From NCBI GenBank assembly GCA_045837725.1, contig JBEWZL010000260.1:1-64000 (forward strand): DNA of 64,000 nt, given 5' to 3'. Origin of the DNA: Vermamoeba vermiformis. Taxonomy: Eukaryota > Tubulinea > Echinamoebida. Position 1 is the first letter of the stretch, and every line of letters begins with the position of its first letter. Shown piece by piece: positions 22,385 to 34,410 of the stretch. The translations under genes were made by a program, and so were the position numbers. The notes beneath the pieces are model-generated. The model was given only the letters and a program-made list of their open reading frames with translations. It made no database searches and was not told the DNA's origin.

Positions 22385-24307
22385 TCAATGAAGCAAGTAC
22401 TGCTCTGGAGAGTACCAAAAGTTTGGTTCAAATTTTTTGTCCTTCAAATTTTTAAACAACTCTTCTAATTCTTTTGCTGCAACAAATTGCTTGACTAAAA
22501 ATCTGTAGCTTAAAGAGGAAAAAAGGAGAACAGGTTTTGTTGCACATAGGTCATAAAAAAGCAAAAGCTCGCTTTTCCAATGTCTGAAAACTTGTTTGCT
22601 GTCTGTGCCAACAGATTTAATCTCTAGCAGTGTAGCAGCATCAGATAAACATAAAGAACGCTTGAATGTAAGGTTTCCCAAAGTATCCTTGAAATACTCG
22701 GCTAACTGTGCATTAATTTGAGTTAAAGATTTTTCCTTAACCACAGAGCTCATTTGCTGTGAGGATAATCTTTCAAACTGATGTTTGTTCTTGTTTTCCT
22801 CCAAAAGTTTCATTTTTTCTGAAATTTGAACTTCTTCAGTAATTCTCTTAACCTTTTCTTTCAAAAGCCATGCAATAGCAAACAATCGTAATTTTTTTGC
22901 TGCCATAATCTCTGCTTCATAATCTGCGACCTTTTCACAGATTTCAAGGATAGACGAGATGGTTTTAGCATAGGAATTATTCTTTTCAACTTCATCAATA
23001 ACTTTAACTTTTTCAGAAGAAGACTTGAAGAATTTACCAAGAATTTCTGGTATGTAAAACCAAGTTTTTGCCACCTCTTCATTAAGTTCCAATGTTCTAC
23101 CCGTCATTAATGCAGTATACAAGTGCTTTGCAAAGGTTGCAGTTGACAAAACTTGTAGCTGTCTTTTTGATAAATCAAATAAAGTCTTGCTTTCAGCCTC
23201 TCTTATTGAGTCTTCCAATGTGGAAGAAAGAAGTCCTTTTTTCTTTCCACTTATTATTTTGATAGTGGCTTGAGCTTCTGGTTGCAAATCATGGTATTTT
23301 TTGGTGTAAATATTTCCCAACGATTTAACTTTCATTAATCCCTTTTCTCTTTTCACTGATAAGAATATTCCAAATTTGGCAAAATCCTTGAGAATACTTG
23401 CTGCTAACACAGTAGCCTCTTCTGCATTTAAGTGTTCCTGACCCGATTGCTGATTTCTCCCCATAGAATTCATTTTTGAAATTTTGCTGCTGAGAATGCT
23501 GACTTTTGCTGGTTTTTGTTGATTTTCAGAAGTTGATTCCATTTCTTCTGATAAATCTTGCTCCCCTGAACCTCCTTGAAGACTCTCTTCGGCCATGTCA
23601 TCTCCAAAATCACTAGAAGATGATAGCTCAAAGCTTTCAGGAATTTCTTTTTCAGAATTATCAGGTTTAGATTTCCACTTCAAGGCATTTTCATGAATCA
23701 ACTCTTTAATAGGCCCAAAATTTTTTTTAGTTCTGCTGGAAGAATCTGATTTGAAAATTTTCTTTGGGGATTCTTCTAGTGGGAGGTCTTCTTTTTCATC
23801 TCTCTTTCTTTTCTTGTGGCCATTGTCATCTTCCCCTAAAAAACAATCCCAGTGCTTTTCACAAGTTTCAACAATATTTTTTATCGCATCAAAGTTTTGA
23901 GAAAAGCTTTGGTAAAAATGACTATCAAACTGCTTGCACATTTCAAGGTTGAAAGACCCTTTATGAACCCTTCTTTGAAATAATGCAAGCATGTAAGAAT
24001 ATACAGCGTAAAATATGATAAAATCATTTGACCAGCCAGCTCTTGACCTTAAATTTTGTTTAATCTTTTGATTTTCATTTTTATGCCCTGTTTTTATCAA
24101 CCACTCACCAAATTCTTTTTTGAAAGACAAATCCAAGCCTTTTTTATAAGAAAAAAGGCTATCAGATTTATCTTCATGTGCACAAAAAAAACAAAAACAG
24201 ATAGAAAAGATTATGTCAGTTAACTGACTTTTGTACAAGTGGTCTAAATGGGGCAAGATGCTTTGTTTACAAAAGGCTATAAACTTTTCACTTACTTTGT
24301 TATCCAT
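22385..24307 (-). CDS. Unrecognised 640-residue charged, probably nuclear protein
   Basis: A single uninterrupted frame from MDNKVSEKFIAFCKQSIL to EQYLLH. Residues 1-150 are helical. Residues about 160-200 are strongly basic (HKKRKRDEKEDLP, SPKKIFKSD), like nuclear signals. Residues 220-270 are acidic and Ser-rich. From about 300 on, a long helical domain has coiled-coil-like stretches (EEVQISEKMKLLEENKNKHQ). No catalytic motif is seen. Joining its end to the next gene was tested, but the phases do not match, so it is kept separate. Confidence 0.6.
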   Translation of the reverse strand: MDNKVSEKFIAFCKQSILPHLDHLYKSQLTDIIFSICFCFFCAHEDKSDSLFSYKKGLDLSFKKEFGEWLIKTGHKNENQKIKQNLRSRAGWSNDFIIFYAVYSYMLALFQRRVHKGSFNLEMCKQFDSHFYQSFSQNFDAIKNIVETCEKHWDCFLGEDDNGHKKRKRDEKEDLPLEESPKKIFKSDSSSRTKKNFGPIKELIHENALKWKSKPDNSEKEIPESFELSSSSDFGDDMAEESLQGGSGEQDLSEEMESTSENQQKPAKVSILSSKISKMNSMGRNQQSGQEHLNAEEATVLAASILKDFAKFGIFLSVKREKGLMKVKSLGNIYTKKYHDLQPEAQATIKIISGKKKGLLSSTLEDSIREAESKTLFDLSKRQLQVLSTATFAKHLYTALMTGRTLELNEEVAKTWFYIPEILGKFFKSSSEKVKVIDEVEKNNSYAKTISSILEICEKVADYEAEIMAAKKLRLFAIAWLLKEKVKRITEEVQISEKMKLLEENKNKHQFERLSSQQMSSVVKEKSLTQINAQLAEYFKDTLGNLTFKRSLCLSDAATLLEIKSVGTDSKQVFRHWKSELLLFYDLCATKPVLLFSSLSYRFLVKQFVAAKELEELFKNLKDKKFEPNFWYSPEQYLLH

Positions 24308-24535
24308 AGTATATAGGATGCACTAGAAGTGTTGTGAACAGTAGATACAAGTTTTGTTAAAAGAACAAAAATCACAAAATACATACGTTATTTTTATTTT
24401 TGGGATTTTTTTTAAACAAAAATTGGAATTTTGTTATATAGCTATTTGGATACATTAGCATTGATCAGAAATATTGCTTCATCAACATTCATTATGTTAT
24501 TGTAATCTTCCTCAGTATAGATATTCAAAATCCTA

Positions 24536-27500
24536 TTAATCCTGGAGCATATTAGCTTTGTTAACTGCATTAGAACAAGCATACCTTGCTAAGACTGTTT
24601 GGAGCTGGACTGTGTCGTTGCAAGAGTAGATTTTGAATTTATGTTTACCTTTGATTCTCCTATCTCTCCAGCAGAAGCCACAATAGATTTTTGTTGCGCA
24701 TTGGTCACACTCTTGTTTGCTGCATCCAGCATAGAAAAAGGGCATTTGTCTTTTGCAAAGCATGCAAACAGTCATGTTCTCTATTGGCCTGTATTCAAAG
24801 TCTTCTTTCCAAAGAAATTGGCAATCATCTCGAAATTTCAATATTGATTCGGCCAGAATTTTTTTCTCTTCATTTCCAAGCTTCATTAACTTATCAGGAT
24901 GATTGAATAAGTATCCCAAAATACTTTCAATCGGGATGGGATTAATAGAATAAGTAGGATACATTAGCAGAGCAGCAGGTAAGAATGTAAAAGGTAGCAC
25001 TGTCCAGCTAATAGCAGTAGTGATTGGAGATACCTGCAATTCCTCTATGTAAGTTTTTTTTGCACCTCGAACCAACTTACCTCCTTTTGTGGATATGATA
25101 TAACACAATGCCAAGTTAAGGGAGGAACCAAAATAATTTCCCCAGATTTTTGCCAATAACAATCATATTCAACACCAGCTCTATCTAACTCTGATTTGGG
25201 AATCAGTACTCCATGCATGTAATCATCACTATTTTTCTTTTCTGTAATTCGATTAGCACATTTACATTTTGTTGTTTGTTACCATTAAAAAGAGCCTTGA
25301 ACTTTTGCAAGTTTGAAACAGAATTTTTAATGAAGTACCAAAGTTTTAGTCCAGATCCAATAGAAATATTGACAGCAGGAGCACCCTACAGATAATTAGC
25401 CCTCAACATTGATCAAAATTGCAATTCTCACCAATGGGTCCATGTGAAAACCAATGCCACCAAGGTAACTGGACTTGATGATAGAAAAATTGCCCCAATT
25501 GAAGTTGTTCATCTGCAACAATGAGTTTTTCAGGGAATATTCTTCAGGAATATCATTGAGCAAAGCAGATTTTTCAACAAGCTTTAAGAACTCTTCTTCA
25601 ACGCTCTCATGATCTGTTTATTGAGTCAACAATTACTCCATGTGTATCTAATTTACTTACCTAACGAGCAAAATGGATTGAAGTGCAGCTCTTCTGGTGA
25701 TAGTTCTATGTTTTTTAGCTCAAAAACATTTGAATCCAGGTTTAGGTGGAAAACTTCAGTGCTAACGGGAAAGTCCTTCAACCTAAATTGTATTAGTGCA
25801 ATTCCTTGGGGATTATGACAAAGTTACCGATTTGTTATTGCATGTAACAAAGAGAAATGTCCTTTAGTGCATATTTTCAAGGAAGAGTTGCTGCAGGAAC
25901 TTGCATTCCAAAAAAGCGCCTCTGTTGAACATAAAGGGAGGATAGATTTTTCTGGTTCTGGTTGCTCTGCCCATTTGTTGTAATATTCTTTGTGATTGTC
26001 CTCATCAATCCAAAGTGCTTCATAGGAAATATTGTGTGAATCCATTGCACGCTGAATTTGGGAAGATTGCTCAAAATCTGGGCATAGATTTAAGACTTTT
26101 TCAGCTGACCAAACTGCCTTTTGAACCATTACCATTGCACAGAGTGTCACAACAAGGAAATTAACATTGGACAGTGCGGTGTCTTTGAAGAATGATTGTT
26201 TATACTAAGAAATTAGTTAGAATAACATGGTTTTGGTGAAAATCACATACCACATGCATTGCAAAGTAGAATAAATCTCGTAGGTCAAAATTAGTTCCTT
26301 TAAGTTTTGAGCCCCAGCAGATATGGTAGTGGCATGATTCATCAACAAAGAAACAATGCCTTTTTTGGGGTAGATGTCCCTCATATATACATTCAAGTCC
26401 AAGTGGAATAATAACTAAAGACCTTGTTAATACAAAGTTTCTAAATAAATCTGACTTACCTAGCATGCTTTGATACTCAAAGCTTGGATTGGCAAGCCAT
26501 TTTTGTGCCGTTGTATCCTCACCATAATGGTTTCTAAGGTCTAAAAAATATACTTCACTTGGCTGCCAATCCAACGCCAACACTTTAAATGCAGGTATTG
26601 ATGCTTTGCGATTCATAGCAGAGATCTTTCGAGCAAAAATTGGCATCAGCAGAGCTTCTGCATCTCTAACAACAGTTGGTAATTCACCTTCCTTGTCCTC
26701 ATAGTGCGCATCAAGTTCAATATGTAAAGACATTGTTTCTTCTGGCAAAGCATTTGAAGCATTCTGTCGAAGTATATTATTTAGCGCCTCATGAGCCGTC
26801 TTCATTCTTGACTCTTTATCTGCATTTTCATGAAGTTTAACTTGCCAGTTCCTATAGGATTCTGAGGTGGCTACAAATAAGTTAGGACATTTAATTACCT
26901 ATAAAGTGACAGTACCTTGAGCTAAGACTTTAACTTGAGCAGCCTCACTATAATTGCATCCCAGTATGTATATATCATTGATAACAAAGGGAATCATGTC
27001 TTTTTCCTCATCATTCAGTAAATTAGCTAGTTGGGTGCGACGGCAGTGGTTGCTAATTATTTGTATGGCCTTCTCTCCCAGATTCTTAGCCATAGAATAA
27101 AGTCTTGCTGTTTAAATTGTTATTCTAAGATGAATGTATTACAAGAATTCAGTTCTTACACAAGTTTAGCACCTTCTTGCCAGGAAATCTAGCTTCTAAT
27201 TCTGTTTGATTGGTTATCTCTGGGTGTTCTTTTAAAATTCTAACGCAGAATTATGAGAGATTAGGCACTAGTGAAGTCATACCTTCGAATTGCAAAAACT
27301 ACATCAATAAAAGTTTTAGGAACTTCTGAAGAATTGAAAACAGATTGTGTTTGAAGATCCTGTAGCTAGTTAATATTAAAAGAATCAAGAGTTTAATTAC
27401 CTCTACTGTAACAAATGCAAAAAGCTCAATCAACAGCGCAGACACTTGCAATTCAGCACTTGCAGAGTTTAATTCGTGAATAGCTTGAGAGCAGTGTTGA

Positions 27501-28142
27501 CCATCACTAATCCCTAAGCACAATCTTTGACTATCATTCTTTGACTCTAACACGTGACATTGAATTGGTTTTGGCATTTTGGGGTTGTTTATGATCTGAT
27601 TCTTCAAAGTGTGCACGTGCTCTTCTGAAAAAGGTCTAGAATTCACACTATAACAATTAATAAGTATTTTAATTTATCATATCTAACTTACAATACTCCT
27701 TTTATGATGGACTCCGGAACAAAAATGTTTGTCTCCAATTTTAGGTAACCTCGAACACCTTTACGCCAACAAGATTTGCAATGAGCAGTTCTAATTGGAA
27801 TAGAAGGCACTTCAATTGTTCTATATTATTTTGTGAATAATTGCCACGATGCCAAAAATTAGAACTGCATACGCTAGTCTTATGGCGTACAAGTTCAGTT
27901 TTTAAGTACTTACAAACCATCAATTTGGCCACAAGTTGAACAAAGAGTTTGGTCTGATTTCTTTATATTGCAACTTGAGTGATTGATTGGTTTCCATTGA
28001 TCCAATAAGAGCTGATGCGGATGTGAAAGCTAACAAAATATTTAACAGTAGGTAACTTTGAACCACAAAAATTTTGTTACCGTTAGCAACTTACTTTGTC
28101 ACCATTCTCAAGGCAATGCATCTCATTGTTATTATTGGCCAT
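24536..28142 (-). CDS. ParB-like/JmjC fusion gene B (JmjC signature intact)
   Basis: A gene of about 14 exons, introns 35-95 nt, about 900 residues, start at 28,142 (MANNNNEMHCLENGDK). Order: a Cys ribbon (LCSTCGQIDG...AHCKSCWRKG); a ParB-like segment with IFVPESIIKGV and later GISDGQHCSQAIHEL, in which the usual Arg of DGQHR is Cys; a long middle region (KVLALDWQPSEVYFLDLRNH); a JmjC cupin with YLGGIGFHMDPLGAPAVNIS (HxD), GLKLWYFI and QKSGEIILVPPLTWHCVISY (distal His); then a Cys cluster (CMLCKRQMPFFYAGC, CDQCATKIYCGFCW). JmjC proteins are Fe(II)/2-oxoglutarate dioxygenases (family knowledge). Substrate is unknown; the zinc clusters and ParB-like box suggest chromatin or DNA. Exon borders in the middle are approximate. 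Confidence 0.7.
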
Positions 28143-28985
28143 TAGAATTTGAACGTGTTGGTTTAGTTGTTGCTCCCAGGGTGGTACAAATTTTGCTAAC
28201 AATTAATGGTAACAATATATAAAATTTGGTAAGTGTAGTGTTGCCATGGATATTGGAAAAAGATGGATAGTTAGTCCTCCGCACACCGCTTTATTTATCG
28301 GGCAGAATTCCTAATAAGGAAAATTTAACAAAACATTGGGAAGTAATCTTCAGTTAATCACCAGAGTAAGCGTTGTAAGAATGAACACTATAGAAAAAAG
28401 GCCAGATAATGCTAGTAAAATGGAGGGGTATTTGGCACAGGCAAAGCTCTTAATGTAAATAATTGCGGAAAATGATAATTATGATCTTTAATTCAGAAAC
28501 TGATTGTTACTAACAAAAAACATTTAAATAGAGGCATTGATGTATATGGACTTGAATTAGAGGACAATAGACAAACAAACAAAAAGAGAAAGAATTTGAC
28601 GGATGTGAACAAACAGAAAAAAAAACAAAAAACTGTATCATAACAGTTAATAAAATAAGATTGTCTTATCCTATATATAAACATTTAACAGGTATTTTCC
28701 TACTCTACAACTTTCTACCATTTTCACCTTGGAGTGGATCTAGCGTTAACAGAGAATAAGGGTAGCAGAGTGAAAATAACAGTAAGAATTAGAGTTTTGT
28801 TAACAAGCATTATTAATTCTTTGATTTAAATCCATTTCTGGCTGCTGCAATTGGCAGCAGCCATTTTCACCTCGAGGTGGATCCGGTTAACCCGTAGTAC
28901 AAACATATTTTGAGGAGTTATTATAGCTAAATCATTTATTTGAAGTGATTCTTTACAAGACTATTTCATATTAGATAACTTACGG
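28143..28985. other. Gene-free junction between gene block and hairpin zone
   Basis: No gene is seen. A 23-bp motif 'ccattttcaccttggagtgg' (plus 'atc') occurs at 28,718-28,740 and again, slightly changed, at 28,861-28,883; both are followed at short distance by a 'gttaac' word. GC content rises after 28,985, where the hairpin-rich zone begins, so this marks a composition boundary. Confidence 0.5.
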
Positions 28986-29051
28986 ATTATTTCTACAAGG
29001 CAACTAATAACGGAGCCCATGAGCGAGCACTGAGAAGACTGTCCAACGCAG

Positions 29052-29145
29052 GATACGAACGAAAAGCACCAGCATGAACTGAAACGACTGTTGGTGGTCG
29101 GTTTCTCGCGGAAAGAAAGTCAACTTTCGATCGCGCTCTCGTTTT
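29052..29145. repeat. D-type hairpin module, copy a
   Basis: Begins 'gatacgaacg' and contains two stem-loops: an ACGAC/GTCG stem around 29,083-29,101 and GAAAG/CTTTC around 29,109-29,128, ending 'gatcgcg'. The same order occurs at 34,311-34,410, 34,731-34,825 and 42,634-42,725. Confidence 0.6.
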
Positions 29146-30754
29146 TCCAATCAATCCTGTATCCTGTAATAAACGATTTTCAATGCACATTACTGTATTG
29201 ATGCCATTGAGGCATTGAAACAAGTCAGTGATGTAATTAATTGCGGATGTCCACTGACCGTCATCCGGAAAATCACACGGGAGCAATCGATTTGCTCCCA
29301 CAATAGCGTATTATACTATGCGTAGAATTATCATACCTTGGCACGTGGCTTCGCAGCTCGTTGCTGTGATGCTCGTTGATGTCGATCGACTGATCTGCTG
29401 ATAATATTAACAAATAGCAATTATTGATGTCAGATCGGATGTGCAAGCAACGTAATTTGAACACGAGCAATTGATCGCTCCAATGCAATAGCAAAATATA
29501 TGGTAACGTACATTATTTGTTTGCGTAGCTGCTTCGCCAGTCTGTGCTGTGGTGCTAGGTGTTGTCGCGCCATCCAATCTAAAAATAACGTTAAAAATTA
29601 CGAGGGATCGAAAGCTGCGAGCACATTAAGGCCACTAATACTAATTGATAGTAACCTTTTATATTAATACTATAGTTAAATTAACATGTGCTTACCTTTC
29701 AATCATTACACTAATTTTAGTATCGAATCCGCGTTTCTCTATCATACTCATCATTTGAGGCCACCTAATCATATATTTTGTTAGAGAGAATATACTGCAA
29801 GTGTATTATGTCACAGACATCCCTGGCACTTCGTATTACTCGGAGAGGTGACCGCCACCAGATCGCCGATCGGCTATTGAACACATCAACTTGCTATTCT
29901 AAATATAAAAACGCGTTAATATGTATGTATAAATAACTAAAATGACAAAACTTACACGTAGAATTATCTCCAACAAATTTTCTTCTCGCGAATCCGTTCA
30001 ACTTACGGATCGCGTCTCTCTTTCACGTTCGCAATTTCATTCGATCTAAATGTATAAAACGTTAGTATTTATATATAGCTATCGTGGTATACTACTTACT
30101 TTGCTATCTTTGATTATTTGTGCACGTGATTTAATCGCTATCGGATTGGTGTTCTCGTCCTTGAAATTAAATTGCGGCGCTTCTTATAACTATAATAAGA
30201 ATAACATTAATACTTTACAATTGACTCAATAAACATTGTTTACTTGCTTTTAGCGCGATCGACGCGTGTGTAATCAGTTGATGGCTCGCGTGTCAGACTT
30301 CGAAAATTTTCAACTACGGGGGTCCCTGCATAAATTGAGTCAGTAATACAAATAATTATTATAGTGATTATGTATTATTTACGTAAATAAAGCTTACCTT
30401 GTAATCGCTAATTTTTGAGGATCGCGCATCCCAAGTTGCGGATTTCATTATTGTATGTCTTCATTCGATAAATCTAGTAGGATACAACGTTAGTACTTAT
30501 AACTAATAAACGTGTAAATAAACTTACACACTTTTCATTCGTTACTGCCGCGAGATTTGACCCCAGTTAGATCACGTGCACGCGATCTGTGAAATTAGAT
30601 CATAACCCTTGAAATATCCTAAAAATGCTATCAATACGTTTCAATTAATAAGTCAAATACAGTCTTGTTACCTTGTGCGCAATTGATGCGTTGTGTCAAT
30701 GGGATAACCGACAAGACGATCGACTTCGATTTGATTTAGCGTGGGATCTCGTCT

Positions 30755-30805
30755 GTGCAAGTCCTGCAGAAGAACAAACCGTTTGTTCTTCTGCAGGACT
30801 TGCAC
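30755..30805. repeat. Perfect 51-bp palindrome
   Basis: Two 25-base arms, 'gtgcaagtcctgcagaag' plus 'aacaaac' and its exact reverse complement, are separated by a single C at 30,780. Arm 1 is 30,755-30,779 and arm 2 is 30,781-30,805. An almost spacer-free perfect palindrome of this size is a strong hairpin or cruciform and is unlikely by chance. Confidence 0.95.
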
Positions 30806-31210
30806 ATTAATAACTAATAAAATAATAATTTTAAAGCATTGCACTTACTTATTTTAGCGATTGATGCATGCGCACCATCAAATTTGAAGGAAAGTTAGCC
30901 CTCGATCTGCGCGTCCTACTTATTAATAATATTATTAAATATTTATAATAATTAAATTGTATAGTATTACTTGCACTTATTATTTTGGGCTTGAGGGTTA
31001 AATAATTAGCGCGAGCAAGATCGCGAAGATGTCGCGATCAATATCGGTCTCTCCGCTTAGCGAAACAGCTTCCACATAAGATTAAACAATTAATAAAACT
31101 ATTTGCACAATTTTCAAAATTAAAAGTGGTTATCCCCAAATTGAATTGATCATTACCTCGATCTCAACGGGTTCGAGCTCTGAGCTTGGCGAGTAATTTA
31201 ATCCAAATGA

Positions 31211-31295
31211 CTCACGCTGAACGGCCGTGGCTACCGTGGCGTCTCTCTGCTGTAAATAACTACTCACAAGAATATATTTCGACCCTTGTGGTCGA
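31211..31295. repeat. A/B hairpin pair 1
   Basis: The A hairpin (31,211-31,243) has outer stem ACGC/GCGT and an inner CGG/CCG. The B hairpin (31,279-31,295) is tcgacc-cttgt-ggtcga. They are separated by an AT-rich linker, as in the other pairs. The A:T pair in the outer stem replaces a G:C pair seen in other copies. Confidence 0.65.
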
Positions 31296-31760
31296 TTTGT
31301 TGGCGACTGTTGCGAAATAACCACTGTGATTATTTTCGCATCAGCTGACCTGTGTGGAGACCCGTGGAGATTTAATTTGCTTTTATTTAACAATTATTAC
31401 AGTTTAAATGTAGTTCGTACTCGTTCTAATATTAGCAAAATCTAGATCCGTTCGTAATTGATCAGATAGACTCCGTAAATCGCTGATTGTGAAAATGTTA
31501 AGAATAACGATTTAAAATAGGTTTAATCTACTTACGTAAGTAGATCGAATCTCGATCAGTTTCTCGTAACTATTAAATTCCGTGTAATTTTAAAAATTTA
31601 AAATGGCGCATTCCTTGCGTTCTTATTGACTATTCTTATTACTATCACGCGTCCAACGCATTTTGGTAGCTTTAACACAGCAAGTACCGTATTTCCTAAT
31701 TAGGAAAACATATACGTAAGTTCGTAACCGGCCGTTACGAATATTTCACATCTTCGCATT

Positions 31761-33042
31761 ATGTTGGGTACTATAGTTCTTTTATTATTACAGTTATATA
31801 TTTTGGCGCATGCCATTGCCAAATTAAAGCAGACGGATGTAAACAACGGATCAACGGATTACATCCGTTCTGAGATCCGGTAAGATGCTATTTTAATAAT
31901 ATTGTAATAGATATATTAGATAAACAGAAAATTTTGAACTTACATCCGTATTGATAATAATTATTTAGCAATTTTTTGGATTTGTAGTCGTTGTTTTAAT
32001 TCATTCGTTGTATTAAGAATATCTTTGACCGATTTCAATGAGCTTTATGAAGAAGATATTGATGAGGATATTGAAGAAGAGATTGACGAACAAATTGAGC
32101 TCAAACTGCGAAGATCTCCACGCAATCACCAACCAATACCAACAAATCGGCGAAAGGCTAAGGGACGGAAGAATGTTTGGAGATCAACTACGCTGAAAGA
32201 GATCCCTCCAAGATTCACTTCACGGACAAACGTAGATGCTATATCAGCAGCGGCACAGTATGACATAGATACGTTTACTGTCATTGACGGCAATTATCAA
32301 GTGCTTGTTCCAGGTCCTGGTTGCCCTCAAGACAGGACGTATATTAAATCAATCAAAAATGCGCTGCCCAAAAAATTGGTGGATCGAGTCACACGATCAA
32401 TTAGACATCTCAAAGACTGCAACAAAGCAGAACAAAGAGGTGACATAAATGGTTGGTCCTATCATATTGGTTCTTGGACTCCGCAAGGTGGCACAGAGAT
32501 TAGAGCCACAGCTGCCTCTTTGTCATTGAAAGGACTTGATGTCTTCAACCGCGTACTAGCAGGACAACGGGGACTTCGCGCTAGAATTGAGCGCTTGGTA
32601 CACAAACACTTTTTATTCATGTCAAGACGTTACGAAGAAGTGACCAAAGGAGATGACGATGCAGTGACTAGCGTATACCGAACAATGGCAATCAACATTG
32701 ACGGAGAGTCAAAGCCACATATTGACTCCGGTGACTACGGTGATGGACTGTGCTTAGTAATGCCTTTTGGAGAGGACTATGAAGGTATTTATTTTTCAAA
32801 GTCCCGATCTCGAATAATGAAAAACATTAGGAGGAGATTTGGTCTTTTATGAGCTTGGCTTGCGGTTTGTATTGAAACCTGGTGATGCTATATTCTTTAA
32901 GAGCAAGCAATTGCTTCACGGTAACGCCCCTGTTAAAGAGTGTCTCTCACGGCATTCGCTGACGTGCTTCACTCACAGCATTGACTTTCATCCACGATAC
33001 CAAAAAAAGGTCAAAATCAAGAATAATGCCATAATAAACTGA
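31761..33042 (+). CDS. TET/JBP-like Fe(II)/2-oxoglutarate oxygenase
   Basis: Three exons: 31,761-31,879 (MLGTIVLLLLQLYILAHA..., a hydrophobic N-terminus), about 32,019-32,789, and from about 32,837 to 33,042. All joins are in phase. After an acidic stretch (EEDIDEDIEEEIDEQ) and a basic one (NRRKAKGRK) comes the core. It has SVYRTMAINIDGESKPHIDS with the HxD pair, GDLVFYELGLRFVLKPGD, AIFFKSKQLLHGN with the distal His, and CLSRHSLTCFTHS with the Arg expected to hold 2-oxoglutarate. This order matches the TET/JBP-type oxygenases that act on thymine or 5-methylcytosine and, in some fungi, travel with KDZ transposons (family knowledge). The substrate here is inferred. The first exon is less certain. 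It is the only ordinary gene in the hairpin zone. Confidence 0.75.
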
Positions 33043-34310
33043 TAGTGTATGTTTTTAGGGTGTTGACTAGCAAACTTTGGTTGGTAAAAGTGGATCTGAA
33101 AAATTGCGTTGCAAATCCAATTTTTCTGCACATTTACGATTACAATGTAACATGTTAAGCATAATGATATATTGACACATATAATAAAATTTTTTATTGA
33201 TATATAAAATGTTTCAATAACCCCACTATCCGTCAAAAACGGCACTTTGGACATTTGATCACTTTTTCAAACTCGACATCATCTTGTGTTAATAATGTGA
33301 AAGTTATTTTGTTGTTATTAAGACATCTATAATCTTTGCTTATACTTGAAAAAACTAGATTCTGTTCGTTGTTTGCATGATCCAGTGATTTGCAAGATCA
33401 ACGGGAAAAATGGAACAAGAAGTTGCTGCATTCTGATATTATGCTCTAAAATATGTTAAATGTAAATAATAACTCTTATATAAATAACCGTGACAACTTG
33501 CCTTAGTCATGCATTGAACTTGAGATCACTACCGAAACCGGATCAACGGTAAAATTAAACTCCTATTGATTCTAGTAACAATAACGAGTTATAAATGCAT
33601 GTAAAACTAACAATAAAACGTAAATATAATTACCAATTATGCTCTAAATTATAACTTGACGAATCGAGTTTTGTCTGATCTCGTTCCAGTTATAACTTTG
33701 TTAAAGGGTCGCGTTGAACCCTCTCAATCTATCTTCATATTAATTATATTGCAATAAATACAATTCAAACTTACCTTAGTTGTTGGAGCCATCACTAGAA
33801 ACGGAAATAACGCGCCAGATCACGTTACCAAATCCGCTCCGTGTCATTTCCTACACATTAAATTAGTATCTATGAGTTAATATATTAATAAATAAGGGGT
33901 TTTGCTTACCTTCAGAGCGATCGATGCTCTCTATATAAATTTTCTAAACGGATCGAGATGCGTCTGATCTCGATCTCGTTAATTTTACTTAGGGTTTCAG
34001 AGCGATTCCTAATTATAAAAACACGTTAGTATTACTCAATATCTAACGTTTGAATACTTACAGGGCTAGCTTTCAATCAATATATCGAAATTGTTAACGC
34101 GAGAAGATCGCGTTCCAGATCCGCTCTCGCACTTTTACAAGGCCTGAATAAACGGCTTAATATTGCATAAGTTCTATATATCTATATTAAAGGACTTACA
34201 TCACAGGAAAAAACAGCTGAAAAACCAGCCAGTAATCCACCAGTATCCTTGCCCGATCGCATCAAGCTTGAGATATTGTCGTGAGTGGCTATGAAGGTGG
34301 CGAAAGTGTG

Positions 34311-34410
34311 ACGCGAACGAAACAAATGTAGATGTCACGTCCCGACCACCAATTGGTGGTTGAGATCTCGCGTATCGAAAGTGACTGTAACTTTCGTTTG
34401 CGCTCGATCA
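34311..34410. repeat. D-type hairpin module, copy b
   Basis: 'acgcgaacga', then stem GACCACC-AATT-GGTGGTT, then CGAAAG/CTTTCG with a 9-nt loop, ending in a 'cgctcgatc' word. Same order as the other three D modules. Confidence 0.6.

Larger units (their letters stand above)
28986..31760. repeat. Hairpin-rich repeat zone, left part
   Basis: AT-rich spacers alternate with GC-rich blocks that fold back on themselves. It includes a D-type module (29,052-29,145), an A/B hairpin pair (31,211-31,295) and a perfect 51-bp palindrome (30,755-30,805). Minus-strand intron-like segments are frequent: GTAAGT donors with TACTAACG-like branch sites near a TTAG end, for example 30,046-30,099. No long frame connects the blocks between them, so either the zone encodes structured RNA or it is a decayed intron-rich gene. 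Confidence 0.6.

Noticed and set aside
22300-22430. Joining the 640-residue gene to the acidic gene downstream as one protein
   Set aside because: Possible donors near the end of the first are both phase 2 and no acceptor restores the downstream frame.
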